Shown piece by piece: positions 1 through 9,053 of a stretch of 64,000 bases of DNA (positions within the stretch are counted from its first letter, which is position 1; every line of letters starts with the position of its first letter). The notes beneath the pieces were generated by a model. It saw only the letters and a list, made by a program, of their open reading frames with translations. It was not told the DNA's origin and did no database searches. The DNA is taken from NCBI GenBank assembly GCA_937929805.1, contig CALFUT010000007.1:1-64000 (forward strand), read 5' to 3'. Made by a program: the position numbers and the translations under genes. The DNA is from an uncultured Pirellulaceae bacterium (lineage in GTDB: Bacteria > Planctomycetota > Planctomycetia > Pirellulales > Pirellulaceae).

Positions 1-31
1 TGTTCTTGATAATCTTTTGATCGGTCGTCAT
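1..31 (-). CDS. N-terminal edge of a probable IS481-family transposase (partial)
   Basis: A minus-strand ATG at 31 follows a good ribosome binding site (AAAGGAG, about 7 bases upstream). Only ten residues are visible before the window ends: MTTDQKIIKN. This matches, from memory, the start of a common group of IS481-like transposases whose N-terminus continues into a helix-turn-helix region. The identification rests on ten residues and is tentative. The long hairpin just upstream would then lie near the end of the element. Confidence 0.4.
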   Translation of the reverse strand, partial: MTTDQKIIKN

Positions 32-58
32 CTTAACACTCCTTTGAAGTTCGAAAGA

Positions 59-113
59 TTTTGGGGCGAATGAAAAAATTCGCTTGGCGCGAATTCTTTC
101 ATTCGCCCCAAAA
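59..113. repeat. Long near-perfect hairpin
   Basis: Outer arms 59-75 and 97-113 are perfect reverse complements (17 bp, containing GGGGCGAATGAAA). After one mismatch, inner arms 77-83 and 89-95 add 7 bp around a five-base loop. It lies between the stop of the DUF2383 gene and the start of the probable transposase, both on the minus strand. It could be a transcription terminator, but no clear T tract follows on either strand; alternatives are an insertion-sequence end or a dispersed palindrome. Confidence 0.75.
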
Positions 114-155
114 TCAATTATAAAGAATGTCAGATTAAGTCTCGACTAATTCAGT

Positions 156-647
156 TCACGACTGCGATTGATATTGGTTTCGCATTGCGAGGACACGGTC
201 GTGCCCTGCTTTTACCGTGTCGAAATACTTGAGCAACATATCGTTGATCGGATTGCCAGCAATTTCTGGCAGGATCTCCCGAAATTGAGCAAGTAAGGTG
301 TCCTCCGCCTTTTCAGCCTCGATCAAAACGACCGTTTCGTCCCCGCCGTTCAGGCTGGCTCGAAACGATGTCCAACAAGTTTTCAACTTGCCGTAAAGTG
401 AAGCGGACTCTTCAGGCGTTTCGTCGGCCAACCTCATAAGTCCGCCAATCGTCTCCAAAATTTCTTCCCGCTCATTCGCTAGGTCGAGAAAAATTGAGCG
501 GACGATCGCGTCATTCACGCTTTCGGCGGCGGCGCGGTGGTGCTCAACGCTGTCCTTCAAGCCGCAGACCAGTTCCTGCAGTTTACTTGTCGTTTCTTCC
601 GACATCTGCTGAGCGGCTTTGTCACTATTCGTTAATAAAGTAGACAT
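156..647 (-). CDS. PA2169/DUF2383-family four-helix-bundle protein
   Basis: A 163-residue protein, all helical by inspection, without signal peptide or membrane segment. It resembles the PA2169 (DUF2383) family of ferritin-like four-helix bundles: an early segment with HHRAAAESVND, a middle WTSFRASLNGGDE turn, an ExAEDTLLAQFRE helix, and a C-terminal helix with KAGHDRVLAMRNQ. The family has no settled biochemical role; it often appears with stress or envelope genes. It stands alone, divergent from the kinase gene across a 315-base spacer. Family assignment is fairly firm; the function is unknown. Confidence 0.75.
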   Translation of the reverse strand: MSTLLTNSDKAAQQMSEETTSKLQELVCGLKDSVEHHRAAAESVNDAIVRSIFLDLANEREEILETIGGLMRLADETPEESASLYGKLKTCWTSFRASLNGGDETVVLIEAEKAEDTLLAQFREILPEIAGNPINDMLLKYFDTVKAGHDRVLAMRNQYQSQS

Positions 648-962
648 ACTAAATTCCTGACTTTAAAACTACTTCTTAGTTCACGAGTTAATGAATGAGC
701 ATCTGCTATGCCAAAGCGAATTTTGCAATCGATCGCAGTATTTGACCCTGTTGCATGTAAGCAAATGGTTCAATACCCATCAAACTGGTTCCCGATCGCC
801 CACCAGAAGGCATTTGTTTCAGATTCACAGGTTGCGAGTTAAAAACTGATTGAGTTCTGTCCGCGTTGATTGCCAGTCAGTTGCTGAAAATGGCAAGTTT
901 ACTCGCTCCGAACTGTATTTGAGTTACACTATGGACTTTCCATTCTCGGACGTCCCTCCTCA
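648..962. other. Divergent intergenic region
   Basis: This 315-base spacer separates the DUF2383 gene (minus) from the kinase gene (plus) and must hold both promoters. I see no convincing -35/-10 pair, no operator-like palindrome and no small gene. Confidence 0.5.
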
Positions 963-3896
963 ATGCCAGCTAGCGACGAAACTCGACCGGACGAAGAAAA
1001 TACCAACTTCGCCCGCAGGCGTGACACGTTAAGTGAACGGTCGCTGACGCCCCAGTCGCCCTCGTTTGTTGACACTTTCAACATCGACGCAAGTGCTTTT
1101 GACCTGTCCGGCACCGCAGGTGGGGTCTACCCGAATAACCTTCCTGTTAAGTTTGGGAACTACACGCTTCAGGAACTGATCGGAGAGGGCGGTGCTGGAG
1201 TTGTTTTCAAAGCTACGTCAAACTCTAACAGCTTAGAACACCAAAACATTGAACCGGTCGCCGTCAAGCTGATCCGGCCAGAAATCGTCGGCAGTCCCGC
1301 CGCTGCCGCCCGATTTTTGAAAGAAGCTCGCCTGCACGCGGAAGTCGACAGCCCCTACGTGACGCGACACATTGAGTCTGGTTGCGAACACGGGAGGTAC
1401 TTCATTGTCAGCGAGTTCGTCAACGGTGTTGGGCTCGACACGATTGTCGATCAATTCCAAACGCTTCCGGAAAAAAAATCACTGCGAGTGATCGCCGACG
1501 TGCTGAAAGCTCTCGCCGCATTACACGATGCTGGGGTCATTCATCGCGATGTCAAACCGGGAAACATTATCACTTGCTTCGGCAATGCGTCAGGTCCGGA
1601 CACCATCGTAGCCCTCGACCATTTCGAGGTAGCTAAGCTCGTTGATTTTGGTTTGGCGCGACACGTTGAGCAAAGTGAATCGTTGGCGATGACCCGTCAA
1701 CAGGCGATACTCGGAACGCCACTCTACATGGCTCCCGAGCAAAACTACGCTAGCCGATCGGTTGACGCCCGGGCGGACATTTACTCGGTCGGCGTTTCCT
1801 TGTATCAGATGCTCACCGGAAAGCTGCCATTTACGTCAGAAGAGTCCACTGAGCTCGCGGAAAAGCATCGGGTCGAACGTCCACGCCCACTGACGCTTGC
1901 CCGGAAAGGAGTCAGCGAAGCGGTCAACAACGTCGTCATGAAAGCGCTCGAAAAAACGCCCGCATTACGATACCTAGATGCGTCAGAAATGTTGGCGGAC
2001 GTCGAAAGGTTGCTCAACGATCAGCCGATCAGCCTACGGCTGTATCCGGAAACGCCCGACTCGTCCCACCCGGCGGTTCGCAACTACGATTTTGGGTGGG
2101 TTCTTGACGCGACGCCGAGGCAGCTTTGGCCACTGGTTTCGGATACCGATCGATTCAACGAAGCCATCGGTTTACCAGCACCAACATTTACCTACGACCA
2201 TACGGGAGCAGAACGCAAGATTTTTGCAGTGACCAATTTTAAAGGGATGAAAGTTCGTTGGCGTGAACACCCGTTTCAATGGATTCACGAGCGAGAAATG
2301 AGCGTGTTGCGCGAATTTCAATCGGGGCCTTTTGAATGGGTAACTAGCACTGTTGAACTTCATGCACTCTTTGGCGATAAAACGCGATTGGTCCACCGAT
2401 TTGAAGTTAAGCCACGTGGCTTGTTCGGGAAACTGATGACACCGTTCCAGTTTGCGTTTTTGACAAAACGTTCCTTGAACGACGTTTATTCGAAGCTGGA
2501 AACCATCGCGAACGACAGCAGTTGCGGATACGCCTGTGACGTTCCATTTTCCAAACCGGTGCGACTTACCGCGAGACAGAAACAGATGCTTAGCGACAAG
2601 ACCGAACGGCTTTCTGTGCTGATTTCGGATCGAGAGTTGGCAACGAAGCTGGCCGACCTTCTTGGTTCTGTCGCCGATCCGATTGCCGCGCGGCTTCGGC
2701 CAATCCCACTTTCGCAGAAGCTCAAATGCACTCTGGCGCGATCCCTGCAAGCCTCCATGCGGGCGGTTGAGGTGGGCCTGCTAAATATGAGTTGGGACGT
2801 GATTTGTCCGGTTTGCCGAATCGCTACGAGGAACATCTCTTCGCTTGAAAGAATCCAGTCGCACGAACATTGCGAGGCTTGTAACTTGGACTTCCAAGCT
2901 AGTTTTTCGAAATCAGTCGAGGTTGTTTTCTCGGTGCATCCAGAAATCCGGCCGATTGAGCTAAAAACCTATTGCATCGGTGGCCCCTTTCACGCGCCGC
3001 ACGTTTTGGCGCAAAATCGTCTTTTGCCAAACCAGTTTGTTGACATCGGCGTTGACTTGGCTCCCGGCAACTATCAAATTGGCGGCCCACAGATTCCCAA
3101 TTTGGTAGACCTAGAAGTACATGATGATGCCGACGCGGATCGAGCCAACCATGTGATCGGTCATTCAACAGGAAAATCGCTTCCTAACTTACAAACGGGC
3201 CGTTCTTGCATTCACATTGAAAACCGATCAGGAACTGAAATTCTTGCACGCCTTGAAGTCTCCGTGAGCGGTGACGAAGCCGTCACCGCAGCTTTGCTAG
3301 GCAAGCATCCTCTTTTCCAACGGCTATTTCCGAGCGAAAGTTTCGATCCCTCAGCGTTGATTGACGTTTCGAATGTTTACCTTTTGGCAATCAAGCACCT
3401 TAACGCAGAAGCGTTGATTGAGAAAAACGGTGAGGTCCGGGTTCGAGAATTTTGGACGATACTTCAGTCGAACTGTCTTGCACATGCAAAAGTGGAACTT
3501 GGCAACTGTGAGATCGTTGAGTGCTCCCATGATTCGGTGCTGATGTCATGCGACGCCCTTAAAGATGTGGTTCAGCTTCTACGTTTCGTGGTCGAAAATA
3601 TTTCATCGATTGGAATTCCAGTTAGAGAATGTGCCTTTGCAGTCAATGCTGGCGAAGTCATGATTGGTTCGCATGACGCGCAACCGTCCGTATTTGGCAA
3701 GACGATTCGTCAAACACAACATTGGCTTAGCGAACTTGAGCCCGAAGAGATTGCGATCGCTCACACTCTTTGTGGCTCGATATTTGAGGAAGAATTGAAG
3801 GCAAGCGATTGGCTAATCAATCAGTTTAAAATGCAGGAAGACTTATCTTGTTCTCCCTTTGCCAAGTTCGTGCGGAAGTTTAAATCGTCAGGCTGA
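963..3896 (+). CDS. Ser/Thr protein kinase fused to SRPBCC, DUF5939-like and degenerate cyclase-like domains
   Basis: A 977-residue cytoplasmic protein with no membrane helix. About residues 63-356 form a Hanks-type kinase with a complete set of motifs: glycine loop IGEGGAGVVF, VAVKLI lysine, HRDVKPGN catalytic loop, VDFGLA and APEQ. Residues about 373-516 look like an SRPBCC (START/polyketide-cyclase-like) ligand pocket. Residues about 560-690 resemble DUF5939, with a zinc-ribbon-like CPVC ... HCEAC and YCIGGPFHAPHVLAQ; that domain normally accompanies class III nucleotide cyclases. The C-terminus, from about residue 800, follows a class III cyclase layout (IKHLNAEALIEKNGE ... GNCEIVECSHDSVLMSCD ... 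FAVNAGEVMIG ... VFGKTI). The usual metal-binding aspartates are not apparent, so it is probably a sensor rather than an active cyclase. Likely a ligand-responsive kinase; substrates are unknown. Confidence 0.9.
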   Translation: MPASDETRPDEENTNFARRRDTLSERSLTPQSPSFVDTFNIDASAFDLSGTAGGVYPNNLPVKFGNYTLQELIGEGGAGVVFKATSNSNSLEHQNIEPVAVKLIRPEIVGSPAAAARFLKEARLHAEVDSPYVTRHIESGCEHGRYFIVSEFVNGVGLDTIVDQFQTLPEKKSLRVIADVLKALAALHDAGVIHRDVKPGNIITCFGNASGPDTIVALDHFEVAKLVDFGLARHVEQSESLAMTRQQAILGTPLYMAPEQNYASRSVDARADIYSVGVSLYQMLTGKLPFTSEESTELAEKHRVERPRPLTLARKGVSEAVNNVVMKALEKTPALRYLDASEMLADVERLLNDQPISLRLYPETPDSSHPAVRNYDFGWVLDATPRQLWPLVSDTDRFNEAIGLPAPTFTYDHTGAERKIFAVTNFKGMKVRWREHPFQWIHEREMSVLREFQSGPFEWVTSTVELHALFGDKTRLVHRFEVKPRGLFGKLMTPFQFAFLTKRSLNDVYSKLETIANDSSCGYACDVPFSKPVRLTARQKQMLSDKTERLSVLISDRELATKLADLLGSVADPIAARLRPIPLSQKLKCTLARSLQASMRAVEVGLLNMSWDVICPVCRIATRNISSLERIQSHEHCEACNLDFQASFSKSVEVVFSVHPEIRPIELKTYCIGGPFHAPHVLAQNRLLPNQFVDIGVDLAPGNYQIGGPQIPNLVDLEVHDDADADRANHVIGHSTGKSLPNLQTGRSCIHIENRSGTEILARLEVSVSGDEAVTAALLGKHPLFQRLFPSESFDPSALIDVSNVYLLAIKHLNAEALIEKNGEVRVREFWTILQSNCLAHAKVELGNCEIVECSHDSVLMSCDALKDVVQLLRFVVENISSIGIPVRECAFAVNAGEVMIGSHDAQPSVFGKTIRQTQHWLSELEPEEIAIAHTLCGSIFEEELKASDWLINQFKMQEDLSCSPFAKFVRKFKSSG

Positions 3897-4305
3897 GCAA
3901 TGCATGTCTGAATCTCTCGCATTGATCATCGTCGAATCGTTGGTGATTCTAGTCAAAAAAAGTGTGACAGTTCGAATCAAAGAAATACTCAAAATAGATC
4001 GCTTTATACTTTTGGAAAACTTCAAAATTTGCTTTCCAAATCCTTACGCTCGTTTGGACGCATCTGTATATTCGAAATTCATAACAGGGTTCGACGCAAG
4101 CGGGCAAAGCTCGGCTGGCATGCTTAAGACAGCTCTTGTTACACACCTTCGCCAATCGGTAGTTTTATCCTGTCAGTTGCGCAAGCGAATGTTTGCGAAG
4201 CGTTGAAAGAAAAGCGTCGCTGTGCTTCCTTCAGCGGCGTTTTTTTTGTTGCACTGGCCTGACGGCTGCAGACTTATGGCTACGGGCTTTCATCTGCCGG
4301 CTTTC
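3897..4305. other. Intergenic region with terminator
   Basis: This 409-base region between convergent genes holds the terminator hairpin at 4212-4248. A 101-codon reading frame (ATG at 3904, stop at 4206) ends just before the hairpin but has no recognisable product or clear ribosome site, so I do not call it. Confidence 0.5.
4212..4248. terminator. Rho-independent terminator, probably bidirectional
   Basis: The stem AGCGTCGCTG (4213-4222) pairs with CAGCGGCG (from 4232), with one G-U pair in the plus-strand RNA, followed by eight T at 4240-4247. The minus strand has a weaker T-rich tail. It sits between the convergent kinase and outer-membrane-like genes. Confidence 0.7.
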
Positions 4306-5325
4306 TTATCGCCGATTAAGGTCGGTCGTGAACGTTGGATTCGAAGCGACTGGCAAGAACGCCCGGAAGCGATTAGCCCGACTCTGCGTTCGCCGGATGC
4401 CTTGCGGCGAAAACTGAATGCCCAAGTACGCATCGACGGCTCCCGTGTCGGCCGGCATCACTAAGTTCGTTTCTCCAAAGATCGCGATCCAGTGATTCAA
4501 AGGCGCGAAAATTTCGGCTCCGAACAAAAGTTGATTCGTCTTCGGTGGCAGCGTCCCGGTGATCGCGTTCTCTTCGCTGTGCGCGTCGGCGACTCCCAGC
4601 CAAAAGGTCGTGTTGACGCCGCTTTGCCAATTCCGGCGCAGGTAGACGTGCAACTGATCCACAGGTTCAAGCACCACACTTTCCGCGTTGAAACGCCCGG
4701 CGTCGCTTCTGTCTGAAAAGTTTAATGTGACACCTATTTCATTAACCGGCGTCAGCTCAAAACTGGCTCGCACACGCCATTGTCCCAAACCAAAACGGTC
4801 GAACGATTCCACGCTCGCGTAATCATAGGCAAAACCATAGGAGAAGCCCGAATCGCGTCGCTGAAATAGGCCCACGGTGGTGAAGTTCTGAAATCGGTCT
4901 TTGGATTCACCCAGTAATTCGAACACCTGCACCGCATTGCCGGTGAAGGAGACTCGTGATCCGATCTGAAAACCAATTCCTTGTTCAGCCCAAAGGTGTC
5001 TCGCGTAGTTCAGTTGAGCCGCAACACCGAGGTTCGCGTTAGCGCCAAAATCCTGCGGCTGTTTTGATCCGTCGATTCCGAAGAAGGACGTCAGAGTCCC
5101 ATTCGCCGGGGTGAAAAAGTCGACCGCGCGAGATGGGGACGCGGCGACAGCGGCACGTTGGGGTCCAAAATCAGAGAGCGACCAGCACGCGCCAGCGTGT
5201 TGTTGGGAAACCGTTTCGTGATCAATCCCGCTACTCGATTGAGCGCGAATATCCCCTTCCGTGATCCCGCTAATGAAGGCAAACAGGAACACGATGAATT
5301 GAAAGGATTTTGGAACGCTCTCCAC
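4306..5325 (-). CDS. Secreted, outer-membrane-like protein (DUF6666-like)
   Basis: A 339-residue protein with an N-terminal signal peptide (hydrophobic FQFIVFLFAFISGI, likely cleavage near IRA-QS). The rest alternates short amphipathic stretches with aromatic ends (GIGFQIGSRVSFTG, GFSYGFAYDYASV, QWRVRASFELTP, GVTLNFSD), as expected for a membrane beta-barrel. It resembles planctomycete proteins grouped as DUF6666; that match is from memory. It probably lies in the outer membrane; any substrate or partner is unknown. It is transcribed towards the terminator at 4212-4248. Confidence 0.7.
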   Translation of the reverse strand: MESVPKSFQFIVFLFAFISGITEGDIRAQSSSGIDHETVSQQHAGACWSLSDFGPQRAAVAASPSRAVDFFTPANGTLTSFFGIDGSKQPQDFGANANLGVAAQLNYARHLWAEQGIGFQIGSRVSFTGNAVQVFELLGESKDRFQNFTTVGLFQRRDSGFSYGFAYDYASVESFDRFGLGQWRVRASFELTPVNEIGVTLNFSDRSDAGRFNAESVVLEPVDQLHVYLRRNWQSGVNTTFWLGVADAHSEENAITGTLPPKTNQLLFGAEIFAPLNHWIAIFGETNLVMPADTGAVDAYLGIQFSPQGIRRTQSRANRFRAFLPVASNPTFTTDLNRR

Positions 5326-5420
5326 GCGGGTCTTCCAATCTCTGGACGTACTTAGTCGTGATCGTCAGATTGGATGTAAAACTTTGACGGTAATTCCGGA
5401 ATTAGCGATTACGGACGAAT

Positions 5421-5453
5421 CAAAAAAAATGACCGCACCCGGAGGTGCGGTCA
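5421..5453 (-). terminator. Strong rho-independent terminator (minus strand)
   Basis: A perfect 10-bp stem, TGACCGCACC (5430-5439) with GGTGCGGTCA (5444-5453), and a four-base loop; on the minus strand it is followed by eight T (complement of 5422-5429). It ends transcription of the CHRD/PEP-CTERM remnant at 5588-5791. Confidence 0.85.
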
Positions 5454-5587
5454 AAATCATTGCTGTCAAACAAGTTGTATGCACTTCAAAACGCTGCAGG
5501 CTGGCTGATCCGTAGCCTTTCTAAAGGAAACTTCAGCCGGGAAACTGCACGCTGATGTGATTTGTAAAGTGTGATTACTGCAACCAC

Positions 5588-5791
5588 CTACCGGCGACGT
5601 CGAAATGCCAACAGGGCTCCCGAAAGGCCGATCAGAGCCACACTTGACGGCTCTGGCACTGCCGCTGCAACCAGATTCGCCCAAAGTTCTCCACCGGGGT
5701 TATCTGGAGTATGAATGTTGAGATACATATTGCCACCAAGCAATGTTTGCACGTCACCTGCGGCAAGCGACCCGTTGGATTTCATCCACAC
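5588..5791 (-). pseudogene. C-terminal remnant of a CHRD-domain PEP-CTERM protein
   Basis: Only about 67 codons remain. YLNIHTPDNPGGELWANL is the typical last strand of a CHRD domain. It is followed by VPEPSSVALIGLSGALLAFRRRR-type ending: a VPEP motif, one hydrophobic helix and an arginine cluster, which is the PEP-CTERM sorting signal processed by exosortase. Complete CHRD/PEP-CTERM proteins have an N-terminal signal peptide and about 200 residues. Here the frame reaches a stop near 5860 without either, and I see no continuation in other frames. The likely start of the remaining frame is GTG at 5791. The terminator is preserved, so the gene appears to have lost its 5' part. Confidence 0.65.
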
Positions 5792-5987
5792 GATGCCGCC
5801 GATACCTACAATTACGCGTGGTGCCCGTAACTGTGACAGTTCTTTTGGTAAACTTAAACCTTATCAACGTGTGGCGGCAAAAAGCTCGTATTTTGGTGCG
5901 ACCCGCAATCCTCGCAATGCCTACCTCCGTTTCTTCTTACGCTTTATTCGTTGAACGGTTAGCGAAAAACCGGTTATTCTATACGCA

Positions 5988-6749
5988 ATGACACCTATCG
6001 AGGGCGACCACGACTTCCACATGCCACTAAAACCGAAACCCGATGCCTCTCGCCTGACCGCGATCTCAACTAACTGGGAAGAGATTATCGAAGCGAGAGG
6101 CGACTCGTCCGGCGACAAACGAAATCGAATCCTGATTCGTTATGCGAGTTGCGTTTACACGTACATCTTGCAAGCCTGTCGAAATGACGATACCGCCGAA
6201 GAGCTCTCCCAAGAGTTTGCGTTACGGTTCGTTAGAGGTGACTACAAAAACGCCGACCCGTCGAAGGGTAGATTCCGGGATTACTTAAGAGCCTCACTAA
6301 GAAACTTAATTGCGGATCAGTATCGAAAGAACAAAGAGGTCGCTCTGAATATTTCGTCCGCCGAAAGACTGCCAGACGAGAGCACCGACAGCCAACTTGC
6401 TGACCTTGATCGAGAGTTCCACAAGCACTGGCGCGAGCAAGTTTTGCGGCTAACGTGGAACGCACTTCGCGAATCGGATTCCGAATCGGGAAGGAGCAAC
6501 GACTACTATACCGTGCTCCATTATCGCTCTTTGAACCCAAACGCCAAATCATCTGAGATGGCTGATGCGTTGACGCAACAGCTTGGTCGGTCAGTGAACG
6601 CCGAATGGGTGCGGCAGAAGCTAAGTCGAGCCAGAAAGAAATTTGCTGACTTGTTGGCGACGGAAGTCCGCCGATCGCTGAGCGAAAAAACCGAAGAAGC
6701 GATTCGAGAAGAGCTGGCCGCTCTCGGTTTGTTGAAGTACATCGATTGA
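5988..6749 (+). CDS. ECF-type RNA polymerase sigma factor
   Basis: A 253-residue sigma-70-family protein. The sigma2-like region lies at about residues 45-110 (YILQACRNDDTAEELSQEFALRF ... FRDYLRASLRNLIADQYRKNK). The sigma4-like region is at about 172-223, with a helix-turn-helix ending in EWVRQKLSRARKKFADLL. The style is that of planctomycete ECF factors that often accompany Ser/Thr kinases. The nearest kinase starts 5 kb upstream, so a functional link is only a suggestion. No anti-sigma factor is adjacent. The ATG directly follows an AT-rich stretch (TTATTCTATACGCA). The gene ends before a bidirectional terminator. Confidence 0.85.
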   Translation: MTPIEGDHDFHMPLKPKPDASRLTAISTNWEEIIEARGDSSGDKRNRILIRYASCVYTYILQACRNDDTAEELSQEFALRFVRGDYKNADPSKGRFRDYLRASLRNLIADQYRKNKEVALNISSAERLPDESTDSQLADLDREFHKHWREQVLRLTWNALRESDSESGRSNDYYTVLHYRSLNPNAKSSEMADALTQQLGRSVNAEWVRQKLSRARKKFADLLATEVRRSLSEKTEEAIREELAALGLLKYID

Positions 6750-6959
6750 GTATCCACACGCATTTCATGCCTCCCATCGAACGCACTTTCTAGCGACAGC
6801 CAGCAACTTGTTGCAATTACCGGACGCAATTAATTTGAATAATGTCAGCTTAAGTTTCAACTGCTTCGCTTTGCAAACGCAGGAATTGAATCGTCCACCG
6901 TCGTGAAGTCTTTATTTGACTGCTAGATTGCATTCAACTAAGAGATGGTGATGTTCGCA

Positions 6960-7002
6960 CAAAAAAAAGGCCAGAATCAATCGGAACTGATCTTGGCTTT
7001 TT
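6960..7002. terminator. Bidirectional terminator between convergent genes
   Basis: A run of A (6960-6968), a hairpin GGCCAGAATCA ... TGATCTTGGC with a two-base internal mismatch, then seven T. It can serve the sigma-factor gene on the plus strand and the oxidoreductase gene on the minus strand. Confidence 0.7.
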
Positions 7003-7041
7003 TTCATATCGAATTCATCATTCGTTCAGTTGGTGATCGAT

Positions 7042-8388
7042 TCAGACACTGACAGAAGGAAATTTGTAAGGAGCACGATACTCCTTGGTGCTCCACTTCG
7101 CCAATTCGGCATCGTCCACAATCTTCTCTTCTTTTGGATCCCACTGAACTTTCTTGCCGGTGCGAACGGCAATGCTGCCAAGGTGGCAAACGGTTGCACT
7201 TCGATGCCCGATTTCGATGTCAGCTGCCGGCGTCTCACGAGTCTTGCAACATTCAAGGAAGTTCTGAACGTGACCGTTGTTTGCAAAACGCTTATGTTCC
7301 TTAGGCAAGACGATTTCATCACCTTCACGGACAAGTGGCTCGGGGATGTCCATCTTATCAAGCATTTCAGGTGAGCCCGGAACCAAGCCGCCTCGCCAGA
7401 CGAAGATGCTGCCTTTGTCTCCGATGAACTCGGTTCCTTGCTTCTCTCCATCGATGCCCGGAGTCTGTTTGCAGTTCATCGTTACACCGTTTGCATAAGT
7501 GTAGTTGATGTCGGTCGAGTCCGGAGTTTCGTACCAGCCATCGGGATTGAAAACGCCAGAACCCTCAATGCTTACTGGCCCACTATCATCCATGCCCAAT
7601 CCCCATTGGGCCGTATCCAAGTGGTGGGCTCCGAAGTTGGTTTGTTGACCGCCGCTGTAGTTCCAGTAGAAACGGAACAGGTAGTGAACCTGATTGGCGT
7701 TGTAGGGGCGAACGGGTGCTGGCCCAAGCCAACGATCGAAATCAAAGCCCTCTGGCGGATCGCTATCCGGAACCGGTTTGCCGACCCGAGCAATCCAGTT
7801 CGGCCCTGGAAGCGTGACATTGACGTGCTTGATGTCACCAATCAATCCTGCCTTCAATTGCTCGATCAGCAGGTGAAACTCTTTGCCGCTACGTTGCATC
7901 GAGCCCGTTTGAACGACCCGGTTGTGTTTGCGGGCTGCGTTGACCATGTGACGACCTTCGTCGATGACCAAGGTTAACGGCTTTTCGCAGTAGACATCTT
8001 TCCCAGCCTCACATGCCTCGATCGTCATGGTGGCGTGCCATTGATCGGGCACGGTGATTACCACCGCGTCAAGATCTTTGGAGTCGAGTAAACGCCGATA
8101 GTCATCGGTCGCTAGGGCGACATCGCGGTTCTCTTCCTCTTTTAAGTAGGCACCCGCCTCGGAGAGAAATGTCTTGTCGAGGTCGCAGATCGCATCCACA
8201 TTCTTGCGGAAATATTTCAGGTTGTTGCGGGGACCGCCTTGGTTGCCCACTCCAATCATGCCGACTCGAACTCGCTCGCTAGGCGCTTCATCGCCAAACG
8301 TGGCGCGGTAGCTCTTCGCCGAGATTCCGGTGAACAAACCGGCCAATGCAGACTTTTTGACGAACGAACGACGCGTTTGTTTTGACAT
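7042..8388 (-). CDS. Gfo/Idh/MocA-family oxidoreductase, Tat-exported
   Basis: A 448-residue NAD(P)-dependent oxidoreductase of the Gfo/Idh/MocA type. The N-terminus carries a twin-arginine signal (RRSFVKK followed by ALAGLFTGISA). The Rossmann motif is GMIGVGNQG, and the family's EKP motif with its catalytic lysine is YCEKPL at about residue 130. The C-terminal domain has NFGAHHLDTAQWGLG and closing features typical of planctomycete secreted members. Such enzymes oxidise or isomerise sugars and polyols; the substrate cannot be read from sequence. Planctomycete genomes carry many paralogs of this form. It is monocistronic. Confidence 0.9.
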   Translation of the reverse strand: MSKQTRRSFVKKSALAGLFTGISAKSYRATFGDEAPSERVRVGMIGVGNQGGPRNNLKYFRKNVDAICDLDKTFLSEAGAYLKEEENRDVALATDDYRRLLDSKDLDAVVITVPDQWHATMTIEACEAGKDVYCEKPLTLVIDEGRHMVNAARKHNRVVQTGSMQRSGKEFHLLIEQLKAGLIGDIKHVNVTLPGPNWIARVGKPVPDSDPPEGFDFDRWLGPAPVRPYNANQVHYLFRFYWNYSGGQQTNFGAHHLDTAQWGLGMDDSGPVSIEGSGVFNPDGWYETPDSTDINYTYANGVTMNCKQTPGIDGEKQGTEFIGDKGSIFVWRGGLVPGSPEMLDKMDIPEPLVREGDEIVLPKEHKRFANNGHVQNFLECCKTRETPAADIEIGHRSATVCHLGSIAVRTGKKVQWDPKEEKIVDDAELAKWSTKEYRAPYKFPSVSV

Positions 8389-9053
8389 GAAAAAAACCTC
8401 TACTCGTTTGTGTGATCAGAAACACGATTTAAGAATGAACATCATAATCTATTCTTTAGCGGCATCCAATCGCTCCTAAGGATTTGCGAGAGTTACAAGG
8501 TCTCTCCACAATCGTGGATTTAAAATTCTTAGACCGACATCCTCGATCGGCTGCTGAGCTTCGCAAACCCTGACGATGCCGACGAGACAGTCTTCGGCAA
8601 ATGGCTGCTCGTGCGGGAAATTAATTACCTCTATGAGTTGTTTCGTCCAGCATAGCGGTTGGCTGGGCCTGTTGATAAGAAATCAAGGTTGCGACAGCCC
8701 GAGTGCGATAAAGTTTTGGGGCAAGCAAACTGATCGAGATTGAACCACAAGGACACGGAAAAGTTCTGGCTGTAATCCCTAGTTTCATCGGTAGTCTCAA
8801 GGTGATTTCTCCCGGTTGTAACGGGAAATCCCAGCGGACGAGGTGAAGTGGCCTATGCATGACCGGCGCTCGAACGTCTAAAACTGCAGCAAGTCAGTGA
8901 TGCTTGTTCCGAACTAAGCGCAATGCGCTGAAACTGCGACGGTTGGGACTTAAGTCCATCAGCGAGTTGTGACTGTCTTTCTGTCGCGGTCAATGGTAAC
9001 AATGCGCCTCGACCACATTCTATAACCGTTGTTCAAACCATTCCCGTGCCCAC
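8389..9053. other. 665-base intergenic region
   Basis: No gene is supported. A minus-strand frame at 8621-8860 has no recognisable product. The stretch TTGAACCACAAGGACACGG (about 8739-8757) resembles the 'accacagagacac' words scattered in many bacterial intergenic regions; only one copy is seen here. The region must hold divergent promoters; ATTCTATAACC near 9019 could be a -10 for the photolyase gene. Confidence 0.4.

Noticed and set aside
3859-4206. Small plus-strand frame ending just before a terminator
   Set aside because: It overlaps the kinase 3' end, lacks a clear ribosome site and has no recognisable sequence. Its end near the terminator may be chance.
8621-8860. 79-codon minus-strand frame
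   Set aside because: No recognisable domain and no ribosome site; codon pattern not convincing.
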